DNA of 64,000 bases from Bactrocera neohumeralis. Lineage: Eukaryota; Arthropoda; Insecta; Diptera; Tephritidae. The notes under the pieces are model-generated. The model saw nothing but the letters and a program-made list of their open reading frames with translations. It was not told where the DNA came from and did no database searches. Made by a program: the position numbers and the translations under genes. The stretch covers positions 16,744,236 to 16,808,235 of the forward strand of contig NW_026089623.1 in assembly GCF_024586455.1 (NCBI RefSeq). The letters are read 5' to 3'. Below are positions 9,356-20,129 of this stretch, one piece after another (within the stretch, counting starts at the first letter, position 1; every line of letters starts with the position of its first letter).

Positions 9356-10182
9356 ATAGGGATGGTAAACTCGTTTCCGATTCTACTCGAGAATCGAGTT
9401 TTCTCGTAAAATAATCGATTTTTCGGAATCGATCTTCAGTAGTCAAAGTCGATTAAGAATCGATTCTTGACATTCGACTTTACTATTAATTAAGTGACTA
9501 GCTTCAAATTATACATACTACATACGAGCACAAAAAAACTCGCGATTCTTAATTCTTGACGATAAATTTATTAAAATAGCGCCTAGCGCTGTATGGATTT
9601 ATTGTAAAAAAATAAACAACGGGTCGAATGTCCAGAGTCACCAATGTGGAAAGCAATTAACATATAGAATAATAGTACGTGTAGCTTAATCAAGCATCTC
9701 GAAAAATCACATAAACTTTCCTTAACTGCTTCTAATCCTAATCAAAATCCTAATCAAAATTTAAATATGCTTCTGTTTTTAAGATCTGTCCCGGATGATG
9801 TATGGTTTTCTTAAACTGACAATTAGCTCATTGTTCTTTTACTTATTTTGAATTTATTTAAAAACTTATTTTATTAAACTTGTTTAGACAAATTGAATTA
9901 TTTAAAAAAATTTTATATTAAAAGTAATGTTCTTGGTACATTATTTATAGACAAAAAAATATAATTGTTTTTAACTATTTTTGTGTTTTATTTAATCGAT
10001 TTGAACTATTCATTCAATTTATGCCTTGTTATTTAATAAATAAATTTTTGTCGTTTTAATTTAAAATCAATTAAAATCGAAAGAATCGATTCTTGCACTC
10101 GATAAATCGATTATTAGAATCGAAAAATAAAAAAAAATAATCGGAATCGAGAATCGATTTTGTAAACAATCCTTCCATCGAT
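9356..10182. mobile_element. hAT-type MITE inserted in LINE copy A
   Basis: The LINE frame stops at 9355 and resumes at 10183. The flanks are ACTCTACT (9348-9355) and ACTCTGCT (10183-10190), an 8-bp target duplication with one mismatch, the size made by hAT transposases. The left end reads ATAGGGATGGTAAACTCG and the right end, inverted, ATCGATGGAAGGATTG. The terminal regions are full of GAATCGA/AATCGATT repeats. No transposase frame is present. A related end (TAGGGATGGAAAACTCG on the minus strand) lies at 60150-60204. Confidence 0.75.
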
Positions 10183-10190
10183 ACTCTGCT

Positions 10191-11145
10191 AAATGGAAAA
10201 ATATAATCGAAGCCCTATATGGAATACGCGCTCCTCAGTACCTCATAAATATTGTTATGAGTTATTTTAAAAATAGAAGGCTGATCTACGACACCACCGA
10301 AGGCATCAAGAGCTACCCTATTACAAGCGGAGTACCACAAGGATCTGTTTTAGGCCCTCTCTTATGGAATCTAGTTTATGATGGGGTGCTAAGAATTTCA
10401 CTGCCTAAAAACGTTAAGCTAATCGCATACGCGGACGAACTTATAGTGGTACCAGGAGGTAAACAACTTGAAGACCTACAAAATAAATGTAATGAATGCA
10501 TAAATGGTCTACGCCAATGGTTTTTTTTCAAGAGTTTGGAACTGGCTGAGCATAAAACAGAGGTACTGCTAAATAAGCACCAGGAAAATTGAGGGAAAAA
10601 TAACTCTCACTATAGGAGAGTGTAAGATTACTTCACAACCACAGTTGAAGTATTTAGGGGTAATATTGGACTCCAAACTGAAATTCAAGCAGTACTTGGC
10701 AAACAAAGCAAATAAGATTCATAACGCGTTATCAAGAATGATGGCAAATAGAGGCTGTGTGCGCTCCAGCCGCCGACTTTAAATCGCAAAAGCTATAAGC
10801 TCAGTTATACTATATGCAGCAGTAAGGATACAGGCACTAAACATAAAAGCGTATGCCAAACTAATAAATGCGGTGCATAGACTCACAGCAATTAGAGTAA
10901 CAAGTGCTTTCCGAACTATTTTCAGCGAAGCATCTGAAGTAGCTGGTATGCCGCCCATATACATCCAGGGTGACGAACTCGCGAGATTATATGAGCTATC
11001 AGCGCCAATTACAGAAATCCAAAAGAGAGAAGAGGGAAAGAAGTGCATAACTATATGGAAGCAACGGTGGCAAACCTCAACTAAAAGACGGTGGACCCAC
11101 AGACTTATACCCGGCAAGGGAAGCAGTGACAATCGGCATTCCTTC
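10191..11145 (+). pseudogene. Reverse transcriptase C-terminal half and thumb of LINE copy A
   Basis: The frame at 10257-10592 gives MSYFKNRRLIYDTTEG, SGVPQGSVLGPLLWNLVYD and LIAYADELIVV. The catalytic box normally reads YADD; here it is YADE, a change expected to abolish polymerase activity. Beyond 10592 shifted frames carry QPQLKYLGVILDSKLKF, NKIHNALSRMMANRGC, AISSVILYAA and TAIRVTSAFRTI, the usual thumb/connection motifs of R1-like elements. The copy loses similarity to copy B after about 11118. Confidence 0.8.
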
Positions 11146-12034
11146 CTTTGAGTTTTTCGGCACAGCTTGGATTTTCTACCAACAACACAATGTTGTGACG
11201 CTTTGTCGTCGCATCAATGTTTCGACAAATTGACTCCTTGACAAAACGACACACATGTGCGTTCGATCGGTATGCGTGCGATTGCGGTTTACTCGTGTAT
11301 GGGCTTGTGCGCATACCGATCCATGTTCGCGAAAATATTTGATTTTTTACGATCGGTGTGCACACATGTGTGTCGTGTATGGCGCTGTGTGCACACAAAG
11401 TCTCATTTCTCTCGTGTCGCCGAACAGTGAAGATCGCGGACCAACAATGGCAAGTGTTGAGTAGGAAGGCTTCAAAAAATCGATTTTTTAGAATTTTTTT
11501 GGGAGGGAAAAAAATAATTGATTCAAGCGAAATTTCTAGTCCTTATAGTTATATATTTGAACATCTTTCACAAATTTTTTGGATACGAAATCAAAAAAAA
11601 GTGTAAAATTTAATAAATTTTTTAAAAATTGAAAAAAGTGGTTTTTGACCAAAAAAATTTTACTTTACGTTGTTTAAAAATATGTTCAAACTTGACTTTT
11701 CTTAGGTTTTGTTAGTTTAAATAGAAGATTATTTTATGCCAAAGATAATAAACTCTGCCCCAATCCTGCTATTTCTATCCTGCCCGCCAATTAAGAATAA
11801 TCGTAAAAATGAAAAACCAAAAAATCGCGCTTCAAAGTTTTCGCTTTTTGCCCATGCGCTCATATATCTGCCAGAGAACGTTTATAATAGAGAAGGCGTG
11901 AAGCACGTAAAAATATTTTTGGCTAACTCGGTCGAGATGGAAGAGTTTCACCACTGCCAGCTCTGCAGCAGAAATTTTAACATTTTGCTTGAACAGAGCT
12001 GAGTGTGGAATAAAAATTATGCTCAAAACTATAC
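11146..12034. other. No gene; hairpin-rich GTGTGCACAC block and AT-rich DNA
   Basis: Two related blocks each carry an inverted repeat around a CGTGTATGG loop: GATCGGTATGCG (11265-11276) with CGCATACCGATC (11310-11321), and the palindrome GTGTGCACAC at 11356-11365 and 11387-11396. From 11470 to 11990 the DNA is AT-rich with no frame I can support. Confidence 0.6.
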
Positions 12035-12515
12035 ATAATATATATATATATGTACATAGGTATATGCGTACACATGTAAATATGTGCGTATGACATTCCC
12101 ACACAAATAATGCATACACAACATACATACATACTTATATGCGCTCACTTGTAGATGTGTCACCCGCAAAAATTACAAATATTGTTCTTCAAAAACAACA
12201 AATGCCTGAAATAGCATCAGCGGCGTCACAAGTCAATATGACAGCCAAATGTAGTAAATCTTACAACAAGAACAGTTTCATTCAAGAACGCAAGCGCACT
12301 TTCAACAGGCAATCTCGCTTCATTCATAAAAGCGCCACCTTCACATCTCCTCGAGCATGCGTTTGCCCACAAGCGGCTTTTCGCGACGATGGCAAACGCT
12401 AAAAATCACAAACTGAACAACTTTCTGATGCTTTTTCACAGAAAGAAATGAGAAAAGTGGCAACATAGCTGTTGTCGATTTATATTTGTCAATTCTAAAA
12501 TATTTTTCCATGGCT
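12035..12515 (+). repeat. Dispersed repeat, copy 2
   Basis: This is the diverged partner of 7635-8085 in the same orientation. The protein-like frame reads MTAKCSKSYNKNSFIQERKR, then shifts and stops, whereas copy 1 is open for 75 codons. Confidence 0.6.
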
Positions 12516-13034
12516 GGCTCCCCCCTTAATGAAGAGTTCGTAAAGTGATAAATATAAAAATAAAATTGAGAAAAATAAAAGTTGGAATAACTTATTAACG
12601 AAATACAAAGAAATAGATTAAAGTGCTACATTAGAAATAAATTCCAAGAAATGTTCCGGTTGCCTGTCGCACTTGTTCACTACGTGAAGAACGAACGCAA
12701 AATGGATTTGTACGTCGTGTATGGCGAAACGATTTCATACAGATCGAACGCACATGTGTGTCGTGTATGGCGTGGTATGATGAAATAATATACATATGTG
12801 TATGCCATAGATATTCTATTGGTACAAATGTAAATATGATAAGGGAATAATGAGAATATGCATATGTGAAGGTCTTCATTTTTTTTGAAGAAATGAAGTT
12901 CATTTGGCACATCTTCATTTTGTAATAGTCGAAATAAATATAATTTATTTGAAATATTATCATCGGCATACGGCATCATATGCCGTACATATTTTCTTTC
13001 TCTTCATATTCAATGGTTGAGTATGTGAGAGAAC
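12516..13034. other. No gene recognised
   Basis: AT-rich DNA. CACATGTGTGTCGTGTATGG at 12750-12770 repeats the motif seen at 11361-11382. No coding frame is supported. Confidence 0.4.
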
Positions 13035-13158
13035 TGTAAATAATGTTAACATTACACAGCGTGAATCTTGTGTTTGTGAGGTGAATTCCGTACTTCAATT
13101 CTAACAAATGTTTGCTGTCGCACCTGCACTTTCTCTATGTTTTAAGTTCTCTGCCCAA
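13035..13158 (+). repeat. Dispersed repeat shared with 52910-53030
   Basis: Both copies carry AATGTTAACAT, CACAGCGTGAAT, AGGTGAATTCC, TACTTCAATTCTAACAAATG and TGTTTTAAGTTCTCTG in the same order. They diverge right after TTCTCTG: here the BEL/Pao relic begins, there a different sequence starts. The shared unit is therefore older than the BEL insertion. Confidence 0.7.
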
Positions 13159-13181
13159 ACAGCGCAAGTGTCAAAAGAGCC

Positions 13182-13472
13182 ATGGGTTTAGTTGCAACAA
13201 CAAATCCCGAAGTTCCAAATCCAAAAAATTGCCGAGATGCACCATGCTGTTCAAAGGCATTAAAAACTCCAACGTTACACAGCGAGAATCAAAGTAGGGT
13301 ACTACTACCCACAGCAGTCTTCAACCACTCCCGCAATACAGAAGTTCCTAAGCATGGAAAGAAACCTACTTAAAAAAGGTGAACTCAAATCAGAATATGA
13401 TGGTATTAGGAGAATATCTCCATTTAGACCGCATTGAGGAAGTAAACCCAAGGGACAAATCGTCAACGCAAA
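13182..13472 (+). pseudogene. BEL/Pao protease start and reverse transcriptase N-terminus
   Basis: VATTNPEVPNPKNCRDAPCC and SRVLLPTAVFNHS match the segment leading into the BEL/Pao aspartic protease, but the catalytic D-x-G is gone. After a deletion the frame reads EYLHLDRIEEVNPRDKSSTQ, which precedes the YYLPHHAVVKP motif that resumes beyond the LINE. Confidence 0.7.
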
Positions 13473-16400
13473 TCTTCTTCTTCTTAATTGGCGTAGACAC
13501 CGCTTACGCGATTATAGCCGAGTTAACAACAGCGCGCCAGTCGTTTCCCCTTTTCGCTACGTGGCGCCAATTGGATATTCCAAGCGTAGCCAGGTCCTTC
13601 TCCACTTGGTCCTTCCAACGGAGTGGAGGTCTTCCTCTTCCTCTGCTTCCCCCGGCGGGTACAGCGTCGAATACTTTCAGAGCTGGAGTGTTTTCGTCCA
13701 TTCGGACAACATGACCTAGCCAGCGTAGCCGCTGTCTTTTAATTCGCTGAACTATGTCAATGTCATCGTATATCTCGTACAGCTCATCGTTCCATCGAAT
13801 GCGATATTCGCCGTGGCCAACGCACAAAGGACCATAAATCTTTCGCAGAACTTTTCTCTCGAAAACTCGCAACGTCGACTCATCAGTTGTTGACATCGTC
13901 CAAGCCTCTGCACCATATAGCAGGACGGGCATTATGAGCGACTTATAGAGTTTGGCTTTTGTTCGTCGAGAGAGGACTTTACTTTTCAATTGCCTACTCA
14001 GTCCGAAGTAGCACCTGTTGGCAAGAGCAATCCTGCGTTGGATTTCCAGGCTGACATTGTTGGTGGTGTTAACGCTGGTTCCATGATAGACGAAATTATC
14101 TACAACTTCAAAGTTATGACTGTCAACAGTGACGTGAGTGCCAAGTCGCGAGTGCGACGACTGTTTGTTTGATGACAGGAGATATTTCGTCTTGCCCTCG
14201 TTCACTTCCAGACCCATTTGCTTTACTTCCTTGTCCGGTCTGGAGAAAGCAGAACTAACGACGCAGGTATTAAGGCAGATGATATCAATATCATCGGCAT
14301 ACGCCAGCAGCTGTACACTCTTATAAAAAATGGTACCTTCTCTACTAAGTTCTGCAGCTCGAACTATTTTCTCCAGAAGCAGGTTGAAAAAGTCATACGA
14401 TAGGGAATCGCCTTGTCTGAAACCTCGTTTGGTATCGAACGGCTCGGAGAGGTCCTTCCCGATTCTGACGGAGCTCTTCGTGTTGCTCAACGTCAGTTTA
14501 CACAGCCGTATTAGTTTTGCGGGGATACCAAATTCAGACATCGCGGCATAGAGGCAGTTCCTTATCGTGCTGTCGAAAGCAGCTTTGAAGTCGACGAAGA
14601 GGTGGTGTGTGTCGATTCTCCTTTCACGGGTCTTTTCCAAGATTCGGCGCATGGTGAATATCTGGTCGGTTGTTGATTTTCCAGGTCTAAAGCCACACTG
14701 ATAAGGTCCAATCAGTTTGTTGACGGTGGGCTTTAATCTTTCACACAATACACTCAATAGAACCTTATATGCGATTTTGAGGAGGCTAATCCCACGGTAG
14801 TTGGCGCAGATTGTGGGGTCTCCTTTTTTATGGATTGGGCATAGCACACTTAAATTCCAATCGTTGGGCATGCTTTCGTCCGCCGTGTTTGAATAGCTCG
14901 GCCGGTAATCCATCGGCCCCCGCCGCTTTGTTGTTCTTCAGGCGGGTAATTGCTATTCGAACTTCTTCATGGTCGGGCAATGGAATGTCTGCTCCATCGT
15001 CATCGATTGGGGAATCGGGTTCGCCTTCTCCTGGCGTTGTGCATTCACTGCCATTCAGCAGGCTGGAGAAGTGTTCCCTCCATAATTTAAGTATGCTCTG
15101 GGCATCGGTCACTAGATCACCTTTGGGGGTTCTACAAGAGTATGCTCCGGTCTTAAAACCTTCTGTAAGCCGCCGCATTTTATCGAGGAATTTTCGAGCA
15201 TTACCCCTGTCGGCCAGCTTATCAAGCTCTTCGTACTCACTCATTTCTATATCTTTCTTTCTCTGTCAACAAATGCGTCTCGCTTCCCTCTTCAACTCTC
15301 GGTATCTATCCCATACCGCACGTGTTGTGGTCGATCGTAACATTTCGAGCTCCGCAGTCTGTTTTCTCTCCTTCTCTCCCGTCATACCAGCTGTTCTTTT
15401 GTATTTTCCGTAAACCAATGATTTCGGTTGAAGCTGTACGTAAGGAGTTTGAGTCCCACACAGTTCCACAGTTCCCTTATACCGAGTTGTTGACGAGTGC
15501 TCTCAGAGAGCAGGAGTGCAAGCCGAGTAGAAAATCGTTCGGCTGTCTGTTGTGATTGCAGCTTCTCGACGTCGAACCTTCCTTGTGTTTGTTGGCGTGC
15601 GTTTTTTGCTGTTGAGAGGTGGGTGCGAATCTTGGCTGCAACATGATAGTGGTCCGAGTCGATGTTAGGACCACGGAGCGCACGCACATCTAAAACACTG
15701 GAGACGTGTCTTCCGTCTATCACAACATGATCGATCTGGTTGGTAGTTTTTCGATCCGGAGATAGCCAGGTAGCTTGATGAATCTTTTTATGCTGGAATC
15801 TAGTACCACAGATAACCATATTTCGGGCCCCGGCGAAGTCGATCAGCCTCAACCCATTTGGGGATGTTTCGTCGTGGAGGCTGAATGTATCGACCATAGT
15901 GCCAAAGATACCTTCTTTACCCACCCTGGCGTTAAAGTCGCCAAGCACGATTTTGACATCGTGACGGGGGCATCTCTCATAAGTGCGTTCCAAGCACTCA
16001 TAAAAGACATCTTTGGTCACATCGTCCTTCTCATCCGTCGGAGCGTGGGCGCAGATCAGCGATATGTTGAAGAACCTCGCTTTGATGCGGATTGTGGCTA
16101 GACGTCCATTCACCGGAGTGAATGATAGTACTCGGCGACGGAGGTTCTCTCCCACCAAGAATCCCACACCAAACTTGCGCTCCTTTATATGGCCACTGTA
16201 GTAAATGTCACAAGGACCTACTCGTCTCTGTCCTTGTCCCGTCCATCGCATTTCTTGGACGGCGGTGATGTCAGCCATTATTTTCACGAGGACATCAACC
16301 AGCTGGGCAGCGGCACCTTCCCAATTAAGGGACCGGATATTCCAGGTGCATGCCCTGATATCGTTGTCCTTATTTCGTTTGCCATGGTCGTCATCAAAAG

Positions 16401-16654
16401 AGGTGTTTCTCATCCGAGGCTGTTTGTCGTTTTTCATTGGGGTAGGCTTTTTACGTGGCGGGTCCCAAACCCAGCGCACAACCCTATGCATGGAATGTTT
16501 CGACTTCTTAAGCTACCCAGAGGATACTTGGTCAAAGACCGGAAGTCGTGAGCTGCTTGAGTCATATGTAAAATAATCGTTTCTGGCCACTCCCAAGTGA
16601 ATGACGATCAGAGAACTTTCCTCACTTGCGTGAACTTCTACACATGACCCCATC
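13473..16654 (-). mobile_element. RTE-like non-LTR retrotransposon, copy 1, full length with 12-bp TSD
   Basis: The element is bounded by CGTCAACGCAAA at 13461-13472 and again at 16655-16666, which I read as its target-site duplication. The 3' end on the minus strand finishes in an (AAG)n tail, like copies at 39766 and 56679. It encodes one long protein: APE-type endonuclease, linker, RT and a C-terminal domain. Copy 3 (56679-59913) is the better-preserved relative. The single frame, simple-repeat tail and AYADDIDII box point to an RTE-like clade; clade placement is tentative. Confidence 0.85.
13504..16491 (-). pseudogene. LINE endonuclease-reverse transcriptase, frameshifted (copy 1)
   Basis: The start at 16491 (MHRVVRWVWDPPRKK) opens an endonuclease with ACTWNIRSLNW, AVQEMRWTGQ, LICAHAPT, VLGDFNARVG and GPNIDSDHYHVAA, intact to about 15400. 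A deletion and frameshift fall at 15382-15470. The linker continues at 15244-14828. A deletion of about 50 bp, compared with copy 3, shifts the frame again near 14880. The RT frame is open from 14913 to 13504: NYRGISLLKIAYK, CGFRPGKSTTDQIF, HLFVDFKAAFDS, GFRQGDSLSYDFFN, LLAYADDIDII, then RLRWLGHVVRMDENTPALK near the C-terminus. This copy keeps the 11 endonuclease residues missing from copy 3. Confidence 0.9.
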
Positions 16655-16666
16655 CGTCAACGCAAA

Positions 16667-17976
16667 AAGTACTCCTTTTACTTGCCACATCATGCAGTAG
16701 TAAAGCCAGACAAAGAAAACATCAAAAGTAAGAGTGGTCTTCAATGCCTCAAAAACCACTAGCTCAGAGAATTCTCTTAATCATATCTTATTTGCGGAAC
16801 CCACACTCCAACCAGATTTAATGCTCCTGATATTAAACTGGCGATTATTCAAATACGTATTAAATGGAGACGTTGAAAAACTGTATCAGCAAATAGTCAT
16901 ACATAAAGGCGATCAAGATTTTCAACGAATTTTGTCCCGAAGATCCCCCCGCAACCCACTCCTTGAACGATTTTCATCGTTTCCCCGAGCCCTCAGAGTA
17001 GTTGCTTACATGTTCAAATTTATAGAGCTACTCAAAACCAAAGTCAAGGGATCACCTAATTTCCCATGCAATACTGTGACGCACCTAGAGCATTTACTCA
17101 AGCGCGCTTTTTCAGACAAGATATATCACTACTAAGAGAATCGAAGCCGATTTATAAAAAGAGCTCACTCTTAGTTCTAAAACAAGTGTTACCCGACATC
17201 GTACAAAAGTACGCCCCTCAAGTATCAATTGGCAATTTATACCCCTAAGCGCTCCTCATATGTGCGGTTAATAGGAATCAGCTGTGAAAGGCTTCACATA
17301 TCACTTCAAACGGGTAGTTGGAAATTACAAATTCAATTTTGAAAAGTTCACGACGTTATTAAATCGAATTGAAGCCGTTCTCAATTCACGGCCATATACA
17401 GTATTTTCGTAAGACCCCTCAGATTTCACCGACTTAAGTCCAGGGTATTTCCTAAAAGAAGCATCCACTCTGGCCATTCCTGAGCCAGGCGTGGAGTCGC
17501 TATCCCTATTAAATCGATGGGAAAGGATTAAAATTATCCATCATAATTTCAGCCGTCGATGGAAAGATGAATATATCAATACAATGAAAGGATCTCCACC
17601 AAAGGTACCGTTGGAAGACTCCTGAGCAAGCGCCAAAACTTGAAGATTGTGTTCTCATCCATGATGATTGTCTGCCCCCTACCGAATTACGGATTGTCCG
17701 CATAGAAAAGCTACATTACGGCCTCAACGACCATATACGAGTCGTTGATCTCCGTACACAAAACGAAACGCTAGTCAGACTGCTCGTGAAGCTAAGCCGA
17801 TGATTGCGAAACCGCAAACCGCAAATAACAAACCGATATTACCGCGATACAATAAAATAGCCAATGAAAACAATAAGAAACGAGACAAACCGTCAAAAGA
17901 AACAAAGAAAACTAACCAAAATGGTCGATACGACGACCCATTCATGCCACATATTGTGCCACGATTACCCATGTAA
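16667..17976 (+). pseudogene. BEL/Pao RT remainder and integrase C-terminal part
   Basis: After the LINE, frames give YYLPHHAVVKPDKEN, RVVFNASKTTSSENSLNHIL, PTLQPDLMLLILNWRLFKYV and GDVEKLYQQIVIHK-DQDFQ, the BEL/Pao RT signature. The D-x-M-Y motif is changed to D-V-E-K-L-Y. A deletion removes the YVDD region, the RNase H and the integrase core. From about 17320 the integrase tail appears: FEKFTTLLNRIEAVLNSRPY, AIPEPGVESLSLLNRWERIK and then CVLIHDDCLPPTELRI. The tail ends MPHIVPRLPM with a stop at 17974-17976. Confidence 0.8.
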
Positions 17977-18205
17977 AATTGTCTGACAGATTTGTAAGTT
18001 AAAAAACTTTTACTTAGTTTTTTTTTTCGGGAGCTATGCTCCTTTATTAAATTCCGTTTAAGATCTAAAGTTTACAATTAATTACACTTAACTCTAAATC
18101 TATGTATGTTTGCCGCTGCAACGGGTATGGGGTTTGCTGACGCAGCACTTACTACAGGTTGCCACTACACGTGTCGCACTCCCAGCGATTTAGTCGGTGG
18201 CGTTT
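17977..18205. other. Possible 3' LTR remnant of the BEL/Pao element
   Basis: TGTCTGACAGATTTGTAAG begins a few bases after the integrase stop and could be an LTR start. A second copy for comparison is not present, so this is only a suggestion. Confidence 0.25.
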
Positions 18206-18207
18206 TA

Positions 18208-20031
18208 CATATCGTCACCTGAAATGCAAAATAACGTAACATCTCTTTTCATAGGTTTACAGGAGAAGCAGAAAACCGTATAAAAAGAAAACCACTTGAG
18301 ATATTGAAACAAAATTTTCAAATCTGAATTAACATGAACCTATAAATATATTTTAGAAAAAAAATAATGGAAAAAATTATGCAAAATTTATAGTAGGTGT
18401 CTTACGTTATTTTGAATTTTCATTTCTGAAACAAACTAACGTATGATCAATCTAAGTTTTTATAAAAATTAAAAATTTGAATATTAATCCTTTTTTTATT
18501 TTAAATAAAAACAGTTGCACATTTTTCATATTTCATGTTATTTTTATTATTAATATGTACATAAGTACTAGAAAAAATTTAAATATTACAAGCTAAAATA
18601 TGAGTATAATGTTTAATTATTATTTATTAAATAACTAATTATTCAAAAGGTATATTATCATAAAAGTAATAACATTCTACTGGAATTAAAGCTTCTAGGT
18701 CCTGCAGATGTTGCCATTTCTTCTTAGTTATTGTTAAAATTTGCCAAAGAATAGGCTGCTGAATTCCTAAAAAAGCACGGGTCTGATCACTAAACCGAAC
18801 TCTGGCAGCTCCTTCTCTACCCGTATACCGAGGGAGTTGTGGGTGGGAATAAGCCGTTGGAGAAAAGGGACAGTGAGCTTCTTCACGGATGGGTCAAAGG
18901 TGGAGGGGTCTACCGTCAGGAGCTCTTTATCAACTCCAGTTTCTCCAACTTCCGAAGTATTGCAGTGTCCTCCAGGCCGAGATTGGAGCCATTAAGGTAG
19001 CAGAAGATTTACTACTCCGGAGTGCAGCCTCCTTCAGAGGAGTGATCATCGACTCAGATAGCAGAGCGGCTATTCCAGCCTTGAACTCATTAACAATGAG
19101 AGAATTCAGAGCTGATCGAAGACCTAACCTCGCTATCAATAGCATCGAGTGCCTTTGTGATAAGAATGATATGAGTGCCAAGACCACAGCGGAATCGCAG
19201 GAAACATGAGCTAGCAAGAAGAGGCACCCTAGAACCGCTATCGGTAGAATGGGAGCGGATCTGTGCTCCCGTATCCTAATCATTTACTGCTGGGCCACAA
19301 TTTTTACACACTCTGTTGAAAAAGTCTTTTGTCCCAAGATGGTTCGCATGAGATCTAGTGATCTCTTTGCCGTCAGTAAGGCAGCCTTTCCCTAGTATTG
19401 GGGCTTGTAACACGCCATTGCCCTATTGGCTTCCACGCAGTAAGGCTGGGAATCCTTCCAGACGCCATCTGCAGAAGCTGTATGGAAGAAGATTAGGTGG
19501 AAACAACTCAGCACTTCCTTCTTGGCTGTCTTGCGTTAGGGAGGTCAGGACTTAATCACTTGGGGGCGCATACCTTCAGACATCCCACTGAACTGGCGGG
19601 AAGCGTTTTGTTAATTTATAAGTTCGAACACAGGAGTTCTTCTTTTCTATGGCCTCACAAAGGACTACAAACATATATGTATATAGTAGTCCACGTTCGA
19701 TCAACGATGTAGCCTAAACTAACCAAAGCACATCGAACTTATTCACTAAAAATAAACATAAACAATAAATGAAGGCTAATTTCGATATAAAACAAAAAAA
19801 AAAACACTCTGTTATATTTCCATACTTGAGTGATGATAGGTTATTTTGTTTAACGAAATCAAGTACTTGATGATACGTTTTTTTTTTTGAATTTTTAATA
19901 TAGCTTGGGTATTTTTGATCGCAGAAGCTTAAAATTTGCGACACATATGTAATATGATGTGGTGAATCGTTATCAATGAAAAACTCAATTTTGAATTTTT
20001 TGATGATACGTTATTTTCAGGTGACGATATG
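18208..20031. mobile_element. DNA transposon-like element with 17-bp TIRs and TA flanks
   Basis: CATATCGTCACCTGAAA (18208-18224) is exactly inverted as TTTCAGGTGACGATATG (20015-20031), and both sides are flanked by TA. Inside each end the motif AACGTATGATCA or a variant recurs: 18231, 18401 (inverted) and 18438 on the left; 19831, 19868 and 20002 (inverted) on the right. No transposase is seen. The middle contains a LINE RNase H relic (18850-19690). Superfamily is unknown; a TA duplication would suit Tc1/mariner-like elements, but the subterminal repeats are more hAT- or P-like. Confidence 0.7.
18850..19690 (+). pseudogene. LINE RNase H domain and C-terminal zinc knuckle, decayed
   Basis: Frames around 18860-19210 give TVSFFTDGSKVEG (RNase H first Asp), AEIGAIKVAEDLLLRSAASF (Glu helix) and DSDSRAAIPALNSLT (second Asp). 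After shifts, ELARRGTLEPLSVEWERI follows, and near 19470 a Cys-x2-Cys segment leads into TTQHFLLGCLALGRSGLNHL, the C-terminal knuckle found after RNase H in I/LOA-like insect LINEs. The upstream RT is absent. It probably inserted into, or was captured by, the surrounding TIR element. Confidence 0.65.
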
Positions 20032-20042
20032 TATATTGCTTT

Positions 20043-20074
20043 GTATCATATGATATTAATGCATCATATGATAC
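20043..20074. repeat. 12-bp perfect inverted repeat
   Basis: GTATCATATGAT (20043-20054) and ATCATATGATAC (20063-20074) flank an 8-nt loop. It sits 12 bp outside the right TIR of the preceding element. Confidence 0.8.
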
Positions 20075-20129
20075 TTTCTAAATGTGTGGGGTACTAATTT
20101 GTATAATTAAACATCTCTTTTATATAGAA

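Larger units (their letters stand above)
8226..11145 (+). mobile_element. R1-like non-LTR retrotransposon, copy A (5'- and 3'-truncated)
   Basis: Successive frames give the end of an endonuclease, the linker and a reverse transcriptase of the R1-like type, interrupted by a MITE at 9356-10182. The 5' end starts inside the endonuclease (VSDMFTNSYHMAIIAEV, with SYH for the usual SDH). The 3' part ends at RRWTHRLIPG near 11118, while copy B continues with a zinc-knuckle domain. Frameshifts at about 8500 and 8750, stops in the 3' half and the insertion make it inactive. Confidence 0.8.
13159..17976 (+). mobile_element. BEL/Pao LTR retrotransposon, internally deleted, split by a LINE
   Basis: Coding remnants in order are: a stretch ending at the protease start (13182-13330), the reverse transcriptase N-terminus (13379-13472, resuming at 16667), an RT piece to about 17200 and the integrase C-terminal part (17270-17976). 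The RTE-like LINE at 13473-16654 lies inside the RT with a 12-bp target duplication. No flanking LTR pair is recognised. Stops and deletions are frequent. Confidence 0.8.

Noticed and set aside
14811..15413. 200-codon plus-strand open frame
   Set aside because: It lies antisense to the RTE-like LINE linker/RT. Equivalent antisense frames recur at 58112-58441 and elsewhere in the other LINE copies, so it is a shadow of the LINE codon pattern.
16189..16576. Two overlapping plus-strand frames of about 120 codons
   Set aside because: They are antisense to the LINE endonuclease, with counterparts at 59416-59766 and 41800-41994.
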